Shown here: piece after piece, positions 1-11,130 of the stretch
Layout: every line of letters begins with the position of its first letter
Numbering within the stretch: the stretch's first letter is position 1
Assembly: GCA_014284505.1 (NCBI GenBank)
Contig: JAAFYY010000001.1
Span: 2,108,001 to 2,172,000 of the forward strand
Direction: 5' to 3'
Length of the DNA: 64,000 nt
From: Streptacidiphilus sp. 4-A2
Lineage (GTDB): Bacteria > Actinomycetota > Actinomycetes > Streptomycetales > Streptomycetaceae
Notes under the pieces: generated by a model
Database searches by the model: none
What the model saw: only the letters and a program-made list of their open reading frames with translations
Told to the model about the DNA's origin: nothing
Translations under genes and position numbers: made by a program

Positions 1-3000
1 CCTCGGCGTTGACGACCGCGACCGCGATGACCACCGCCAACCCGGACGGCTCACTGACGCTCACTCAGAGTGCGGTACCCAGCCGGGTGTTCCAGCACGG
101 AGCGTGGGCCGACCTGAACCCGACCCTGCGGGCGAATGCCGACGGCACGGTGTCGCCGGTGGCGACCACCGACGCGGTGGTCCTGTCCGGGGGCGGTCGC
201 GGACCGGTCGCCGAGCTGTACACCGGCGGCCAGGGCTTCACCCTCACCCTGCCGGTCACCCTGCCGCGCCCGACCCTGTCCGGCCCCAGTGCCCGCTACG
301 CCGACATCCTGCCCGGCGTCGACCTGACCGTCACCGTCCTGGCCGACGGCGCCGTCAGCGACGTCTTCACCGTCCGTACCGCGCCGCGGCCCACGACCCC
401 GGTCTGCCCGCTCTGCTGGACGCCGGCACCACCACCACCCGCGGGCTGCACCTGGCCACGGACCGGACCGGCGACCTGGCCGTCACCGACGCCCACGGCC
501 GGCCCGTCTACACCGCGCCCGCACCCCAGGCCTGGGACTCCAGCGCCACCGCGCTGCCCGTGGCACCGCGGCCCGCACCCGCAGCTCCGCCCTGGCCCCG
601 GCGGCCTCCGGCACCGGCGCACCCGCCCACGGCGCCCATACCGCCACCCTGGCCGCCACCGCCCGCACCGGTGCGATCGACCTCGCGACCCCGACCGCAC
701 TGCTCGACGCACCCGGCACCCACTACCCCGTCTACGTCGACCCGACGTACTCGCCGAGCTACGGCAACAGCGGCTGGTCCAGCCCCGGTGCCGGCGTCGC
801 CTCCGAGAACTACTGGAACAGCACCGTCGACGCCGTCGACACCCCGCTGCGCTCCGAGGTCGGCAACAGCAGCTCGGTCCAGGACGAGGCGATGAGCCTG
901 TTCGACTTCCCGGTCCCCTACTCGGCCCTGCACGGCGCGAAGATCTACAGCGCCTCCTTCGGGATCACCGAGACCTACTCCTGGGCCTGCCTCACCTCCG
1001 GCCACGACCAGAGCGTCGACCTCTACGCCCCCTCCCAGGTGCTGACCTCCTCCAACGCCAACTGGAACGCCTGGTCAGGCAGTCTGGGCAGCAGCGTCGC
1101 CTCCGACTCCTTCGCTCTGGGCTACAACTCCAGCTGCCCCACCGGTCCCACCCCGGCCTTCAGCAGCAGCACGCTGACCACTGACATCAGCAACGACATC
1201 GCCGACAACACCCACACTCAGACCCTGGCGCTGCGCGCCGACGACCACAGCGACAACTACGCCTTCAAGAAGTTCGACCCCACCAGCGCGCACCTTGTCA
1301 TCACCTACGACAAGTACCCGAACACCCCCTCCGCGCTGAAGACGGTCCCGGCCACCAACTGCGCCGGCAGCACTCTGGGCGACACCGGCGTCACCATCTA
1401 CGCCACCCAGTCGACGCCCACCAACAGCTCGCTGACCACCACCTTCAACCTCTACAAGACCTCCGACAGCACCAAGACCAACCTGCTGACCACCGCCAAC
1501 AAGGTCGCCTCCGACACCTGGCCGGAGCATCGGGGCAACAGGCCGTACTCCCCCTGCCCGAGTCCTTCTTCTCCAAGCTGGCCAACGGCGCGGCGACCAG
1601 TTTCTCCTTCGTCGCCAGAGCACCGACTCCACCCTGACCTCCGGCTGGAGCGGCACCGCCTGCACCTTCCTGTGGGACCCGACCCGGCCCGGCTCGCCGA
1701 CCGTCACGACCAACCCCACGCCGCCGGCCGGCGCCCAGAGCTGCCTCACCGTCGGCAGCCCCGCCGGCAGCCCCGGCAGCATCGAGCCGATCGGCAGCAC
1801 CTGCAGCTTCACCCTCAGCCCGCCCACGACCGGCGGAACCAGCACCGCGATCTCCGGCTACCTGTACCAGATCAACCAGGCGGCCCCGATCCAGTTGCCG
1901 AGCACAGGTTCGGCCGACATCACCGTCCCGCTGACCAACCTGGTCAACACCCTGACCGTCAGCGCGCTCTCCGCCGGAGGCAACATCGGCTCCGCGACCA
2001 CCGTGTGGTTCGACGGCACCGCGCTGAGCCCGCCCGCCAAGGACGGTGACCTCAACCTGGACGGCGTGCCCGACCTGATCGTCCCGGCCCGGGCGGCACG
2101 GACACCAAGTTCGCCCCGGGCCTGTGGCTGGCCGACGGCACCGGTAACGGAGGCGTCAGCACCCACCCGGTCAACATCGGAATCAGCGGTCTGGGCACCG
2201 ACTCCAACGGGACCCCGACCGACTGGAACGGCGCGCAGGCCGTCACCGGCAGCTTCTGCGGCAACGGCGCCCAGGACGTGCTCGCGTACTTCCCGACCGG
2301 CGCCAACGCCGGCGGCGGAGACGTCGCCTGCAACGACGGCACCAGCGGCCCGCTGCACGGCACCGACCTCAACAGCTCCAGCGCGCCCTTCGTCATCACC
2401 GCAGGCTCGCTGACCGACGACTTCGGCGACAACGTGACCGACGTCGCCGCAGCCGGAGCCACCAGTGGCAAGGGCACCGGCCTGCCCGACCTGCTCGCCA
2501 CCGGCCCCGACGGAAACCTCTACCTCTTCTACTCGACCACCGCGAACGGCTACGGCAACTCCTTCGGCTGCAACAGCGGCTGCTACGAACTCAGCGGCCT
2601 GGCCAGCCCCGACGGCACCAGCTGGGGCAACTGGACGATCGCGACGGCGCAGCTGGCCGGCGGGACCGCCATGTACCTGTGGAACCGCGGCACGGGAGCC
2701 CTGGACCTGTGGACGGGGCTGGCGCTCAACAGCACCGGCACGAGCCTGAACACCACCGGCCAGTACACCATCGCCGACGGTGTCAGCACCTTCTGGAACA
2801 AGAACGCGGCCGACCCGATCGTGCTGCGGGCGGCGGACATGACCGGCTCCGGCATCCCCGACCTGTGGGCCACCGACACCACCAGCGGTGTCACCACCAG
2901 CTACCTGCCCCCCGCCCTGGGCACCAGCATGCCGCTGCCCACCTCCGGTGGCAGCCAGCCCAGCTCGGCCGACCATGCCTGGAGCTTCCAGGACATCGGC

Positions 3001-4864
3001 AGCAACCCGTCCGGCACTCAGGTGGCCAGCACCGTGGACAGTTTCGGCACCCTGCCGCTGACCGGGACCGCCGGCGCCGTCTGGAACACCGGCGACACCT
3101 TCGACCCCGACGTGCTGCTCAACACCACGAGCGACGGGGTCACCCCCAGCGGCGGCACCGGGGACCTGTCCACCACCGCCAACGCCGTCGACCTGACCAA
3201 GAGCTTCACGCTCTCCGTCTGGGCGGACCCCGCCGCCTGGGACGCCTCCATCCTGAGCCAGAGCGGCACCGCCGACTCCGGGCTCAGCCTGGCCGTCCAG
3301 AACGGCACCTGGTCGTTCAGCCTCAACACCGGGCCGGGCACCGCCTGGACCTTCGACAGCATCACCGGCGGCACCGCGCAGCTCAACACCTGGGCGCACC
3401 TGACCGCCACGTACGACCAGAGCACCGACGTCATGAACCTCTACGTCGACAATGTCTTCGTCGCCACCGGCAGGCACGTCGCGCCCGCCACCGGCGCCAC
3501 CGGCCCCTTCCACATCGGCGACGACTACAGCAGCGGGAAGTACCAGGACCACTTCTCCGGCCGGGTCGCCGACGTCCAGGTCGTGGCCGGCACAGCGGTG
3601 CCGCCCACGCAGATGTCCGGGGCCGCCGGCTACCACCAGTCCGTCACGCCCACCCGCATCCTCGACACCCGGACCGGCGGCACCATGGCCGGCTATGCCG
3701 GCACCACCGCGTCCTCGGCCGTCGCCGTCGGCGCCAGCACCGTCCAGGGCGGTACCACCACGATCCTGAACATCGCCGGCGACGCCGTCTCCCCGACGGT
3801 GAGCAACGCGCCTCTCACCATCCCGCAGCGTGACCGCCGTGGCCGTGGACCTCACCGCCACTGCCGAGACCGCCACCTCCTACCTGTCCGCCTACGCGGA
3901 CGGAACTCAGCAGCCGCAGACGTCGTCCACCGACTTCAGTCCGAACGACACCGTCACCAGCTACCAGATCGTTCCGGTCGGCAGCGACGGCAGGATCGAC
4001 CTGACACTCGGCGGCAGCGGCTACACCACGGCGCTGATCGTCGACGTCACCGGCTACTTCACCAGTGACAGCACGCTGACCGGCGACCAGACCTACACCC
4101 CCTGTCCAGCGCCACCCGGCTCCTGGACACCCGGACCGCCACCACCTACACCAACCTGACGAGCAGTCAGTACACGGCCGGCACAGGCGTCGTGGCCTCC
4201 GGCACCAACTTCACCCTGAAGATCGCAGGCAACGGCGGCGTCCCGGCCGACGCGTCGGCAGTGGCCCTCAGCCTCACCGCCGCCAACCAGACCGGCGTCG
4301 GCTTCCTGGAGGCCTATGCGACCGGTGCCGCGCCGAGCGCGGACACCAGCCTCAGTTTCGACACCAGCAGTGCCTCCACCTCCATGGCGGGCGATGTCCC
4401 GATCGCCGCGGACGGCACCGTCACCATCAGCGTCCACGGCGCCGCCGCCGTCATCGCCGACATCGCCGGCTACTACACCACCGGTACCAGCGGCGAGAAG
4501 TACCACACCGTCAACCCGACCCGGCTGGTCGACACCCGCAGCGGCATCGGCGGCAGCCAGGGCGGCGTGACCACCTACGGCACGTACACCCTGACGGCGG
4601 CCGACACCCAGCTCATCACCACCGCCGCCACACCCACCCTCGCCGCGACCCTCACCGTCACCGACACCTCCGGTGGCGCCGGCAACGGCATCGTCTACCC
4701 GACCGCGGCGGGCTCGCCCGGCACGGCCAACATCAACTGGGCCAGCGGCTCCACCAGGGCTGACCTCACCTTCACCCCCCGACTCCCACGGAGAGATCAG
4801 CATCTACAACCACAGCGGCGGCACGGTCGACTTCATCCTCGACTGCAGCGGCTACTTCGACTGA
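1..4864 (+). CDS. Large secreted LamG/FG-GAP-type protein, 5' truncated and frameshifted
   Basis: Coding continues from the window edge to the TGA at 4862-4864 but changes frame near 390, 570, 1530, 1850, 2090, 3825, 4105 and 4775. Joined, it gives more than 1600 residues of a Thr/Ser/Gly-rich extracellular-type protein. A DNRLRE-like stretch (about 700-1320, with 'HYPVYVDPTYSPSYGNSGW') comes first. FG-GAP/VCBS-like segments follow ('DLNLDGVPDLIV', 'GSGIPDLWATD'), then a LamG/concanavalin-like domain at about 3180-3620 ('FTLSVWADPAAW', 'LYVDNVFVATG'). The end holds three repeats of about 130 residues, each with a 'TRxLDTRTG'-like motif and a 'DVTGYF'-like end. Such proteins are exported and may bind carbohydrate, but no catalytic domain is visible. 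The signal peptide would lie upstream of the window. It is probably unrelated to the NRPS clusters. Confidence 0.75.
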
Positions 4865-4884
4865 CAGCAAGCACCACCTCACAA

Positions 4885-4920
4885 CCGCGGGGCCGGACCG
4901 AACAGGGTCCGGCCCCGCGG
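4885..4920. terminator. Perfect 15-bp stem-loop between convergent genes
   Basis: CCGCGGGGCCGGACC (4885-4899) is exactly complementary to 4906-4920, with a 6-nt loop GAACAG. It lies 20 bp after the stop of the secreted protein and 137 bp beyond the end of the oppositely oriented AfsR-like gene, so it can serve both. There is no T-tract, as is common for actinomycete terminators. Confidence 0.8.
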
Positions 4921-5057
4921 CCGTCTGCGCCCAGGACAGAACAGGACAGGACAGGACGAGGCCGCGCCGGCCGGCCAGGTCCTTGGCAGGCCCGCCCCGC
5001 AGCGGGCACCCGCGCCGGAGAGGCAGACCGTGCGCGGGTTCGAACCGGGGGGCTGCC

Positions 5058-7970
5058 TCAGCTCCCCGCGTCCGCCAGCTCCCGCAGGCGCCCGGCGACC
5101 GCGTCGGCCTGGGGTGGGAGAGCTCGGTGAAGATCCCCAGCGCGCGTTCCCAGCAGGACCGGGCCTCCGCCGGACGGCAGTCGGCCAGCAGGGACGCGGC
5201 GAGATTGTCCAGGCTCCGCCCCTCCCCCTGCCCCTCGGCAAGCTCCTGCTGGATGTCGACGGCCTGGCGCAGGCACTCGATGGCCTCCGCGGTCCGTCCG
5301 CAGCGCTGGTAGGTGACACCGAGGCCGTCCAGCGTCGCGGCCTCCGCGAACCGGCTGTCGGCCACACGGGCCGCGGTCAGGGACGCCTGGAACGAGGTGA
5401 TGGCGTCGTCGAAGGACCCCGCGCTGCTGTACGCCTCACCGAGGGCGTTCAGCACCGAGGCGAGCGCGAACGGGGTGGACACGGAGCGCACGATCGGGAT
5501 GGCCTCCTTGAACCAGTCGATGGCTTCCTGGTAGCGCTCGGCACCCAGGTGCACGATGCCGATGGAGACCATCGTGTTGGCCTCCTTCTCCCGGTTGCCG
5601 ACCCGGCGGTGGAGGTCGAGCACCTGCGGCGGTAGACCAGCGCCTGGTCGTAGCAGTCGGTCGCCTGGAGGTGGTTCGCCGCCACGAGAGCATCCGGGCC
5701 TCGGCCGCGACGTCGCCGGAGTTGCGGGTGCTCTCGATCGCGATCGCGCAGAGCTCGCTCCAGTCGGCATGGTGCCAGCGGCTGAGGTGGAACTCCTCCA
5801 ACAGCCAGGGCAGTTGCCAGGCGAAGCGCGAACTGGCGGTGGTCGGCGGCGAGCCGGATGACCGCCATCAGGTTCAGCCGCTCGGCACCCAGCCAGGAGA
5901 AGGACTCGGCGGCATCGGCGAAGACCGGGCCCGGGACCGGCTCCTCGTCCCGCTCCAGCAGGGCGAGGCGCCGCCGCTTGCGTTCCGCGGCGCCGTTCGC
6001 GCGGTCGACCGCGCAGAGATACCAGGTGGCGAGGCGGCCCACCGCGGCGGCTCGTTCGGTTTCCGGAATGCTCTGGACGGCCTGTTCCAGGGCGTAGGCG
6101 TGGACCAGGTCGTGCAGCCGGTAGCGCAGCGCCACCGGCGATTCGACCAGGTTCAGGTCGACCAGCCGTTCCAACGCCTGCTCCGCCTCGGCCTCGTCCA
6201 CGCCCAGGAGCGCGGCCGCCGGTTCCAGAGCGAGGTCGGGGCCGGTCCACAGGCCCAGCAGCAGCAGGGACCGGGCGAGCCGGACACCTTGCGGGCCCTG
6301 ATCGTCGAGCGCGGTGTAGCTGAGGTCGATGGCCGCCCGGACCGCGAGGTCGCCGTAGGCCAGTTCCCGGAGCCTGCGGTGCGCGGGGCGGAGCCGGTCG
6401 GCGAGATCCTGGACCCTCCACTGCGGCCGGGAGGCCAGCCTCGCTCCGGCGACGGCCAGCGCGAGCGGAAGCCCGGCACAGGCGGAGAGAATCCCGGCGG
6501 TGGCCGCGGGCTCGGCGGCCAGGCGGTCGGCGCCGACACTGTGCTCCAGCAGAGTGCGGGCGTCGGTGTCGCCGAGCCCGTCCAGGTGGATCAGCTGGTT
6601 GCCGGGCAGTCCGGCGATCCGGGACCGGCTGGTCACCAGGACCGCGCAGCCGCCGGATCCGGGGATCAGCGGACGGACCTGCGCGGCATCCTTCGCGTCG
6701 TCGAGAACGATCAGCATGCGCAGGTCCGACAGGGCGCTGCGGTACGCGGCCTCGCGTGCGCCCGGATCCTGCGGGATCACCGCGGCGTCGACGCCGAGGG
6801 CGGCGAGAAAGGCCCCGGTCACGTCGCCGGGGTCACGCGGCGACGAACCGCTGCCACCCAGGCCGGTGTAGAGCTGGCCGTCGGGGTAGTCCGCCCGCAG
6901 GCGGTGGCCGACGTGGACGGCGAGGGTGGTCTTCCCGGCCCGGCCGTGCCGGAGATCACCGAGACCACGGGCACGGGCGGCCCGGGTTCAACGGTTTCGT
7001 GCCCGGCACCGGGCACGCCGGTTCCCGGCTCGCCGGTTTCGGGCATCGCTCCGGGCTTTGCGGTCAGCGCGGAGAGTGCCTGGCGGACCTGGTCGACGCG
7101 CCCGGTGAAGGCGGCGATGTCCGCCGGGAGTTGCGCGGGTCTGTGCGGCACCGGCTGCTGCACCCCGGGGTCGCCGGGTGCGAGGCCCGGCGGGGGCATG
7201 TCGTCGGTCGGGTCGGGTGCCCCGAGGGCGAGCTCGGGGTCGCCGCGCAGGATTCGGCTGAAGAGGTCCTGCACCGCCGCGGAGGGCTCCACGGCGAGCT
7301 CGTCGATGAGGACGCGCCGCAGCCCCTGGAAGACGTCGAGCGATTCGGCCTGCCGATCGGCACGGTACAGGGCGAGCATCAACTGCCCGTGGAAGACCTC
7401 CCGCAGCGGATGCTCCGTCGTCAGCGCACGCAGCTCACCGATCACTTCGTTCTGCCGACCCAGGTGGATATGGGCCTCTATGCGTCCTTCGAGTGCATGC
7501 AACCGGGATTCGAGCAGTTGCTGGATCCGGGCGTCCTGTCCGTGCAATCGCGGCACGTCGGCGACCGGAAGGCCACGCCACAGCTCCAGTGCCGCCGACA
7601 GATCCGTGGACGCCGTCGCCCACCGGCCGCCGCGGACCGCCTCCAGTCCGCTGGCGCACAGGTCGACGAAGGTGTGCAGGTCCAGCTCGCCGGGCTCGAC
7701 CTGGATGAGATAGCCGGGCGCCACCGCCCGGATCCGCGAACCCTCCCCGCCCAGCCATCGCCGCAGCCGGGCCAGATGGTTGTGCAGCGCCGCACTCGCC
7801 GAGGGCGGCGGCTGCTCACCCCACACGGCGTCGATGAGCTGATCCGTCGGCACAGCGGTATTGCAGTTCAACAACAGCGTGGCAAGCACGGCCCGTGGCA
7901 TCGCACCGCGGATCTCAACGGCATTGCCCCCGTGGAATACCGCCACCGGACCCAACAACGCAAAACGCAT
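5058..7970 (-). CDS. AfsR/SARP-family regulator with NB-ARC and TPR domains
   Basis: Starts at the ATG at 7970 ('MRFALLGPVAVFHGG'), preceded by a GGGGGG Shine-Dalgarno; the family normally begins this way. The winged-helix DNA-binding plus bacterial transcriptional activation domain fills about residues 1-250. An NB-ARC ATPase follows ('LRMLIVLDDAKDAAQVRPL' kinase-2 region, 'VLVTSRSRIAGL', 'GLPLALAVAGARL'), then C-terminal TPRs ('LGEAYSSAGSFDDAITSFQ'). Frameshifts near 6945, 5830, 5690, 5640 and 5110 break it; the reconstructed C-terminus ends at 5058. About 970 residues is normal for an AfsR-like protein. It lies 3.2 kb from cluster A and points away from it, so it is a candidate pathway regulator rather than a proven one. 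Confidence 0.85.
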
Positions 7971-8233
7971 ACGTCCCCCCAGACGTCGCCGATCCGCGTA
8001 CCATACTCCACTCCCCTGTACGCTCGAATCCTGTTGAGCCGCAGAGCCGTTGGCCGCGCAAGGCAGCCGCAATCGGAACCCGCTCCGCCGAATTCGATCC
8101 GGACCCAGTACTCGCCGGGCTCAGTACTCGCGAGAAAGACCCCGGCGTACTCCACGAAGTCCGGCCCGAGTCAGTCGGCGGGGGATTTCCCTCGGGATCG
8201 GCGACTCCGTCCAGGAATCCGGCACCGTACATC

Positions 8234-8257
8234 AGGGCGCCCCGGGTGGGGCGCCCT
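8234..8257 (-). terminator. Stem-loop after the secreted-protein gene
   Basis: AGGGCGCCCC (8234-8243) pairs perfectly with 8248-8257 across a GGGT loop. It lies just beyond the stop of the minus-strand secreted protein (8280) and upstream of the AfsR-like gene start (7970). Confidence 0.75.
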
Positions 8258-8279
8258 TTCGCTTCAGATCGCACGGAAC

Positions 8280-10037
8280 CTACGCGTACACGTAGCTCTG
8301 CGGGCCGGTTGCGTCGATGTGGCCGTTGTCGGGGGTGAGCCAGACGACGGCCCAGGTCCCACCGAGCGGGGCCCGCGAGCCGAGCGAGTATCCGCCCGAC
8401 GAGTTGAGGCCCGCCTTGGCCATGGCGTACCAGCTGCTGCTGCCGTAGGGACGGAACACCAGCGTGACGGAACCGCCCCGCTCGGTGGCCCAGACGCCGG
8501 ACGTGAGGCGCTGCTGGACGTGGCCGCTGAAGCTGACCCAGCCGTTGCGGCCGACGTGGGTCTGGCTGGGCCGGCCGCCGGTGACCCTGGTGGGGGCGCG
8601 GTAGATCTTCACTGCCTTGCTGTAGGCGGGCTGGTAGTCGGCGCCGCCCTCGTAGTAGGCCCGCCAGTAGCCGTTCGACTGGCTGCCGTACGTGGCGTAG
8701 GCGGCGAACTCCTGGTAGGCCAGGTTGGTCCGGCCGACCTGGGTCCACCCCACGTTGTGCCAGGTGCGCCCGTCGGGCGAGTACTGGAGCATGACCCAGG
8801 CCTGGCCCACGCCCCAGTCGCCCCCGGTCAGGTAGCCGTCGACGGCTGCCTCGCCGTAGGCGTCCTCACTGACCGAGAAGCGGCTGATGGCGGTCGGCAC
8901 GGGGATGTGGACGACAACCGGGCTGCTGTTGGTGTCGGAGTCGGCGAGGAAGGGGTTGTAGTCCCAGTAGTTGCAGAAGTAGTACGCGCCGGCGGTGTTC
9001 ACGCTGAGCGCGAAGGTCCCGTCGGCAGCGGTGGTCACCGTACTGCCGCCGCCGCAGCCTCCGGCGCCGCTGTCGATTCCCTGCCCGGGCGCGGGCGCCC
9101 ACACACCGTTCTCCTGGTACTCCAGCACCCCCGGATCACGGTCCGGCCGCCGGCGGCGAGCCGCACGTCGGTGGGGTGAGCAGCCGGATGCGGGTGGGGT
9201 CGGCCTTGGCCGACACCGTGAGCGTGCTGGGGTACGTACCGTCGAAGGCGTACGGGTACGTGGCGGTCTGCCCGCTGGCCTTGTTGGCGATACCGATCCA
9301 GAAGCTGGCGCTGCCCTTCGCGGTGTACGAGACGGAGAACCGTCCGTCGGAGCCGAGGGTGTCGCTCTCCCCGGGTCCAGCGGGTTGTCGGGGTCGGACA
9401 CGGTCACGGGGATCCCGGTGGGATCGAGCGTGGCACCGGTGGACGGGTCGGTGACCGTGACCGGGGCGGTGATCGTGTACGTGCGGTTCTGGTAGGTGAC
9501 GAAGGACCGGCTCGCGGTCAGCGCGCCCACGTGCACCTTGGCCGCGTAGGTGAAGGTACCCGCGTCCGCGAAGTGGTCGACGTCCCCGTCGCTTTCGGTG
9601 ACGTCGAAGGAGACCTCGTACACGCCCAGGTGCGGCAGCGACACCTCCGAGCTGGAGACCCAGCCGGAGGGCGTCGAGGGGTTCTGGACGAAGGCGGTCG
9701 AGGTACCGGCGTCAGGGGTCCCCGCTGCGGCGCCGACCGGAACGTAGTGGGCGGTGACGCCGGTGATGGAGCTGGCCGTCCAGGCGGCGAACGACAGCTT
9801 CCAGTAGTCCGGCCAGGAGTTGCCGACCGAGTTCAGCCAGGCGGAGGCATCGGTCGACGGCTTGACGGACGAAGCAGTGGACGTGCCCGACGGCCCAGCG
9901 GAAGGCGTGTTCGCCGGGGCGGCCCCGGCCGGGGCCGGTACGGCGGCCGCCGTGGCGCTGACGGCAGGAAGCGCAGCCGTCGAGCCCAGAACCGCGCACG
10001 TGAGAACGGCGCGCATGACGATGGAGCGGGAAATCAC
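8280..10037 (-). CDS. Secreted protein of unknown function
   Basis: The likely start is the GTG at 10037 (reading V-I-S-R-S-I-V-M), with AGGGGG about 10 nt upstream; the ATG at 10016 is an alternative. The N-terminus is a typical Sec signal: a basic start, the hydrophobic run 'AVLTCAVLGSTAALPAVSA', then Ala/Pro-rich sequence. The mature part contains beta-rich, Ig-like stretches ('YEVSFDVTESDGDVDHFAD', 'YTITAPVTVTDPSTGATLD') and a Tyr/Trp-rich C-terminal half ending 'TGPQSYVYA'. Two compensating frameshifts (near 9370 and 9160) shift only the middle. Related secreted proteins of actinomycetes are uncharacterised; I do not recognise a catalytic motif. About 585 residues. Confidence 0.75.
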   Translation of the reverse strand: MISRSIVMRAVLTCAVLGSTAALPAVSATAAAVPAPAGAAPANTPSAGPSGTSTASSVKPSTDASAWLNSVGNSWPDYWKLSFAAWTASSITGVTAHYVPVGAAAGTPDAGTSTAFVQNPSTPSGWVSSSEVSLPHLGVYEVSFDVTESDGDVDHFADAGTFTYAAKVHVGALTASRSFVTYQNRTYTITAPVTVTDPSTGATLDPTGIPVTVSDPDNPLDPGRATPSAPTDGSPSRTPRRAAPASGSVSPTRPAGRPPRTRTPSTVRTPARSRCRPRPTPPASGCSPHRRAARRRRPDRDPGVLEYQENGVWAPAPGQGIDSGAGGCGGGSTVTTAADGTFALSVNTAGAYYFCNYWDYNPFLADSDTNSSPVVVHIPVPTAISRFSVSEDAYGEAAVDGYLTGGDWGVGQAWVMLQYSPDGRTWHNVGWTQVGRTNLAYQEFAAYATYGSQSNGYWRAYYEGGADYQPAYSKAVKIYRAPTRVTGGRPSQTHVGRNGWVSFSGHVQQRLTSGVWATERGGSVTLVFRPYGSSSWYAMAKAGLNSSGGYSLGSRAPLGGTWAVVWLTPDNGHIDATGPQSYVYA

Positions 10038-10773
10038 GCTCGGAAACCCCCTGAGAAGCCAACAACACGTTTGTACGCGCATGAGGATAGGCGGAGTTTG
10101 TGACGATCGTTGCGGGCCATGTCCGTTTTCCACCGACACCGCCCAAGGCGTCGTCATCCCATCGTTATTGTCCCCGGCAACCGAGCTGGCCCGGAGCGGC
10201 GCGGGAGCGCGACCGGGGAGGCATCGGCGGTACACCGTTCAGCGGTTCGCCCCGTCCACGGCCGGCTCGCACGGATCCGCGCGGGCGCAGTGGTTCCGGG
10301 CATCAGGACCGGCGTACCGTTGATCTGATTCACACTCAGATATGGTCAACCCGAATGGAGTTGAGCCGATTCCGCCCCCGGGCCGGAACAGGCAGGGCAG
10401 TTGGTGCCTGGCACGGTTCTGCCGACCGTCCATTTGAGGTGAGCGGCAGCGCCGTTGGCTTTGACCATTTCTGGTACAGATGACCGGGATCACGCGATAA
10501 GACCGAGAGGCGTATCCGATATCGGGCGGAACCAGCGATTCCGGCTCCTGGAACGGCTGCTGACCATGCGCCAGATCCGCACAGACCCTGGTCAGGGCGC
10601 GGACGACACATAGGTGTCAGTGCACATCTGTGCCAGCCGGGAGCCGGGACACCGTGGTTGCCGGGCGTACAGAATTGAAGTGCGCCGAGAGGGAAAGCCA
10701 AGAACGAAAAGCCCTCCGGTCCAGTCCCCCCAACCACCTGACCCGGGCATCCCTATGCCCAGAGGAGGCCGTC
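10038..10773. other. Gene-free stretch upstream of cluster A
   Basis: No open frame here has a ribosome site, family motif or consistent codon bias. The stretch is less G+C-rich around 10310-10350 and 10450-10500 and presumably holds the promoter of the secreted protein (minus) and of the small secreted protein (plus). No convincing -35/-10 pair or operator could be fixed by eye. Confidence 0.5.
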
Positions 10774-10970
10774 ATGATTGCCGCGAAGCTTCGGACCGTT
10801 GTTCTGGGCCTGGCCGTTGGAACCGTCCTCCTGGGTGCGGGGGCCTGCCTGACCACCACGGCTCACTCGGATGTCCGGCAGCCGCAGGCGGCCGCCGCGG
10901 CGACCGCGACCACCACCGCGCAGCCGACCGACGCCGGCACGGTTGCGCCGGGGACATGGGCTGGCAGTAG
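10774..10970 (+). CDS. Small secreted or lipoprotein-like peptide, probably frameshifted
   Basis: A very strong Shine-Dalgarno (AGAGGAGG) precedes ATG 10774. The product opens with a clear signal sequence ('MIAAKLRTVVLGLAVGTVLL', then 'GAGACLTTTAHSD') followed by an Ala/Thr/Pro-rich tail. In the opening frame no stop occurs before the NRPS. A shift near 10930 gives the ending D-M-G-W-Q and a TAG at 10968-10970, which I take as the true end (about 65 residues). The Cys after G-A-G-A only weakly fits a lipobox. No function is assigned; it is probably an independent small exported protein ahead of cluster A. Confidence 0.5.
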
Positions 10971-11027
10971 CCACCAGCGCCGGGCCGGCCCTACTGAGCC
11001 GCCTGCCGCGGTCCTCCTTACTTCTCC

Positions 11028-11066
11028 CTTCTCCGGTCCTCTTCTCCGGTCCTCTTCTCCGGTCTG
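11028..11066. repeat. Three 13-bp tandem repeats
   Basis: CTTCTCCGGTCCT occurs at 11028-11040 and 11041-11053, and once more with one change at 11054-11066. The array lies 65 bp upstream of the first NRPS gene, in its presumed leader. Confidence 0.85.
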
Positions 11067-11130
11067 GGCTCATATCAGGCGCTCTGCCGGCAATCGCCCT
11101 GGTTCGGTGCAATCAATTCAGCGGGGTCTG

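Noticed and set aside
1858-3876. A 672-codon minus-strand open frame opposite the LamG-type protein
   Set aside because: Shadow frame with low-complexity Gly/Val/Ala composition; the plus strand has recognisable domains.
10336-10737. 133-codon minus-strand frame upstream of the small secreted protein
   Set aside because: Composition and lack of a ribosome site suggest chance; no motif recognised.
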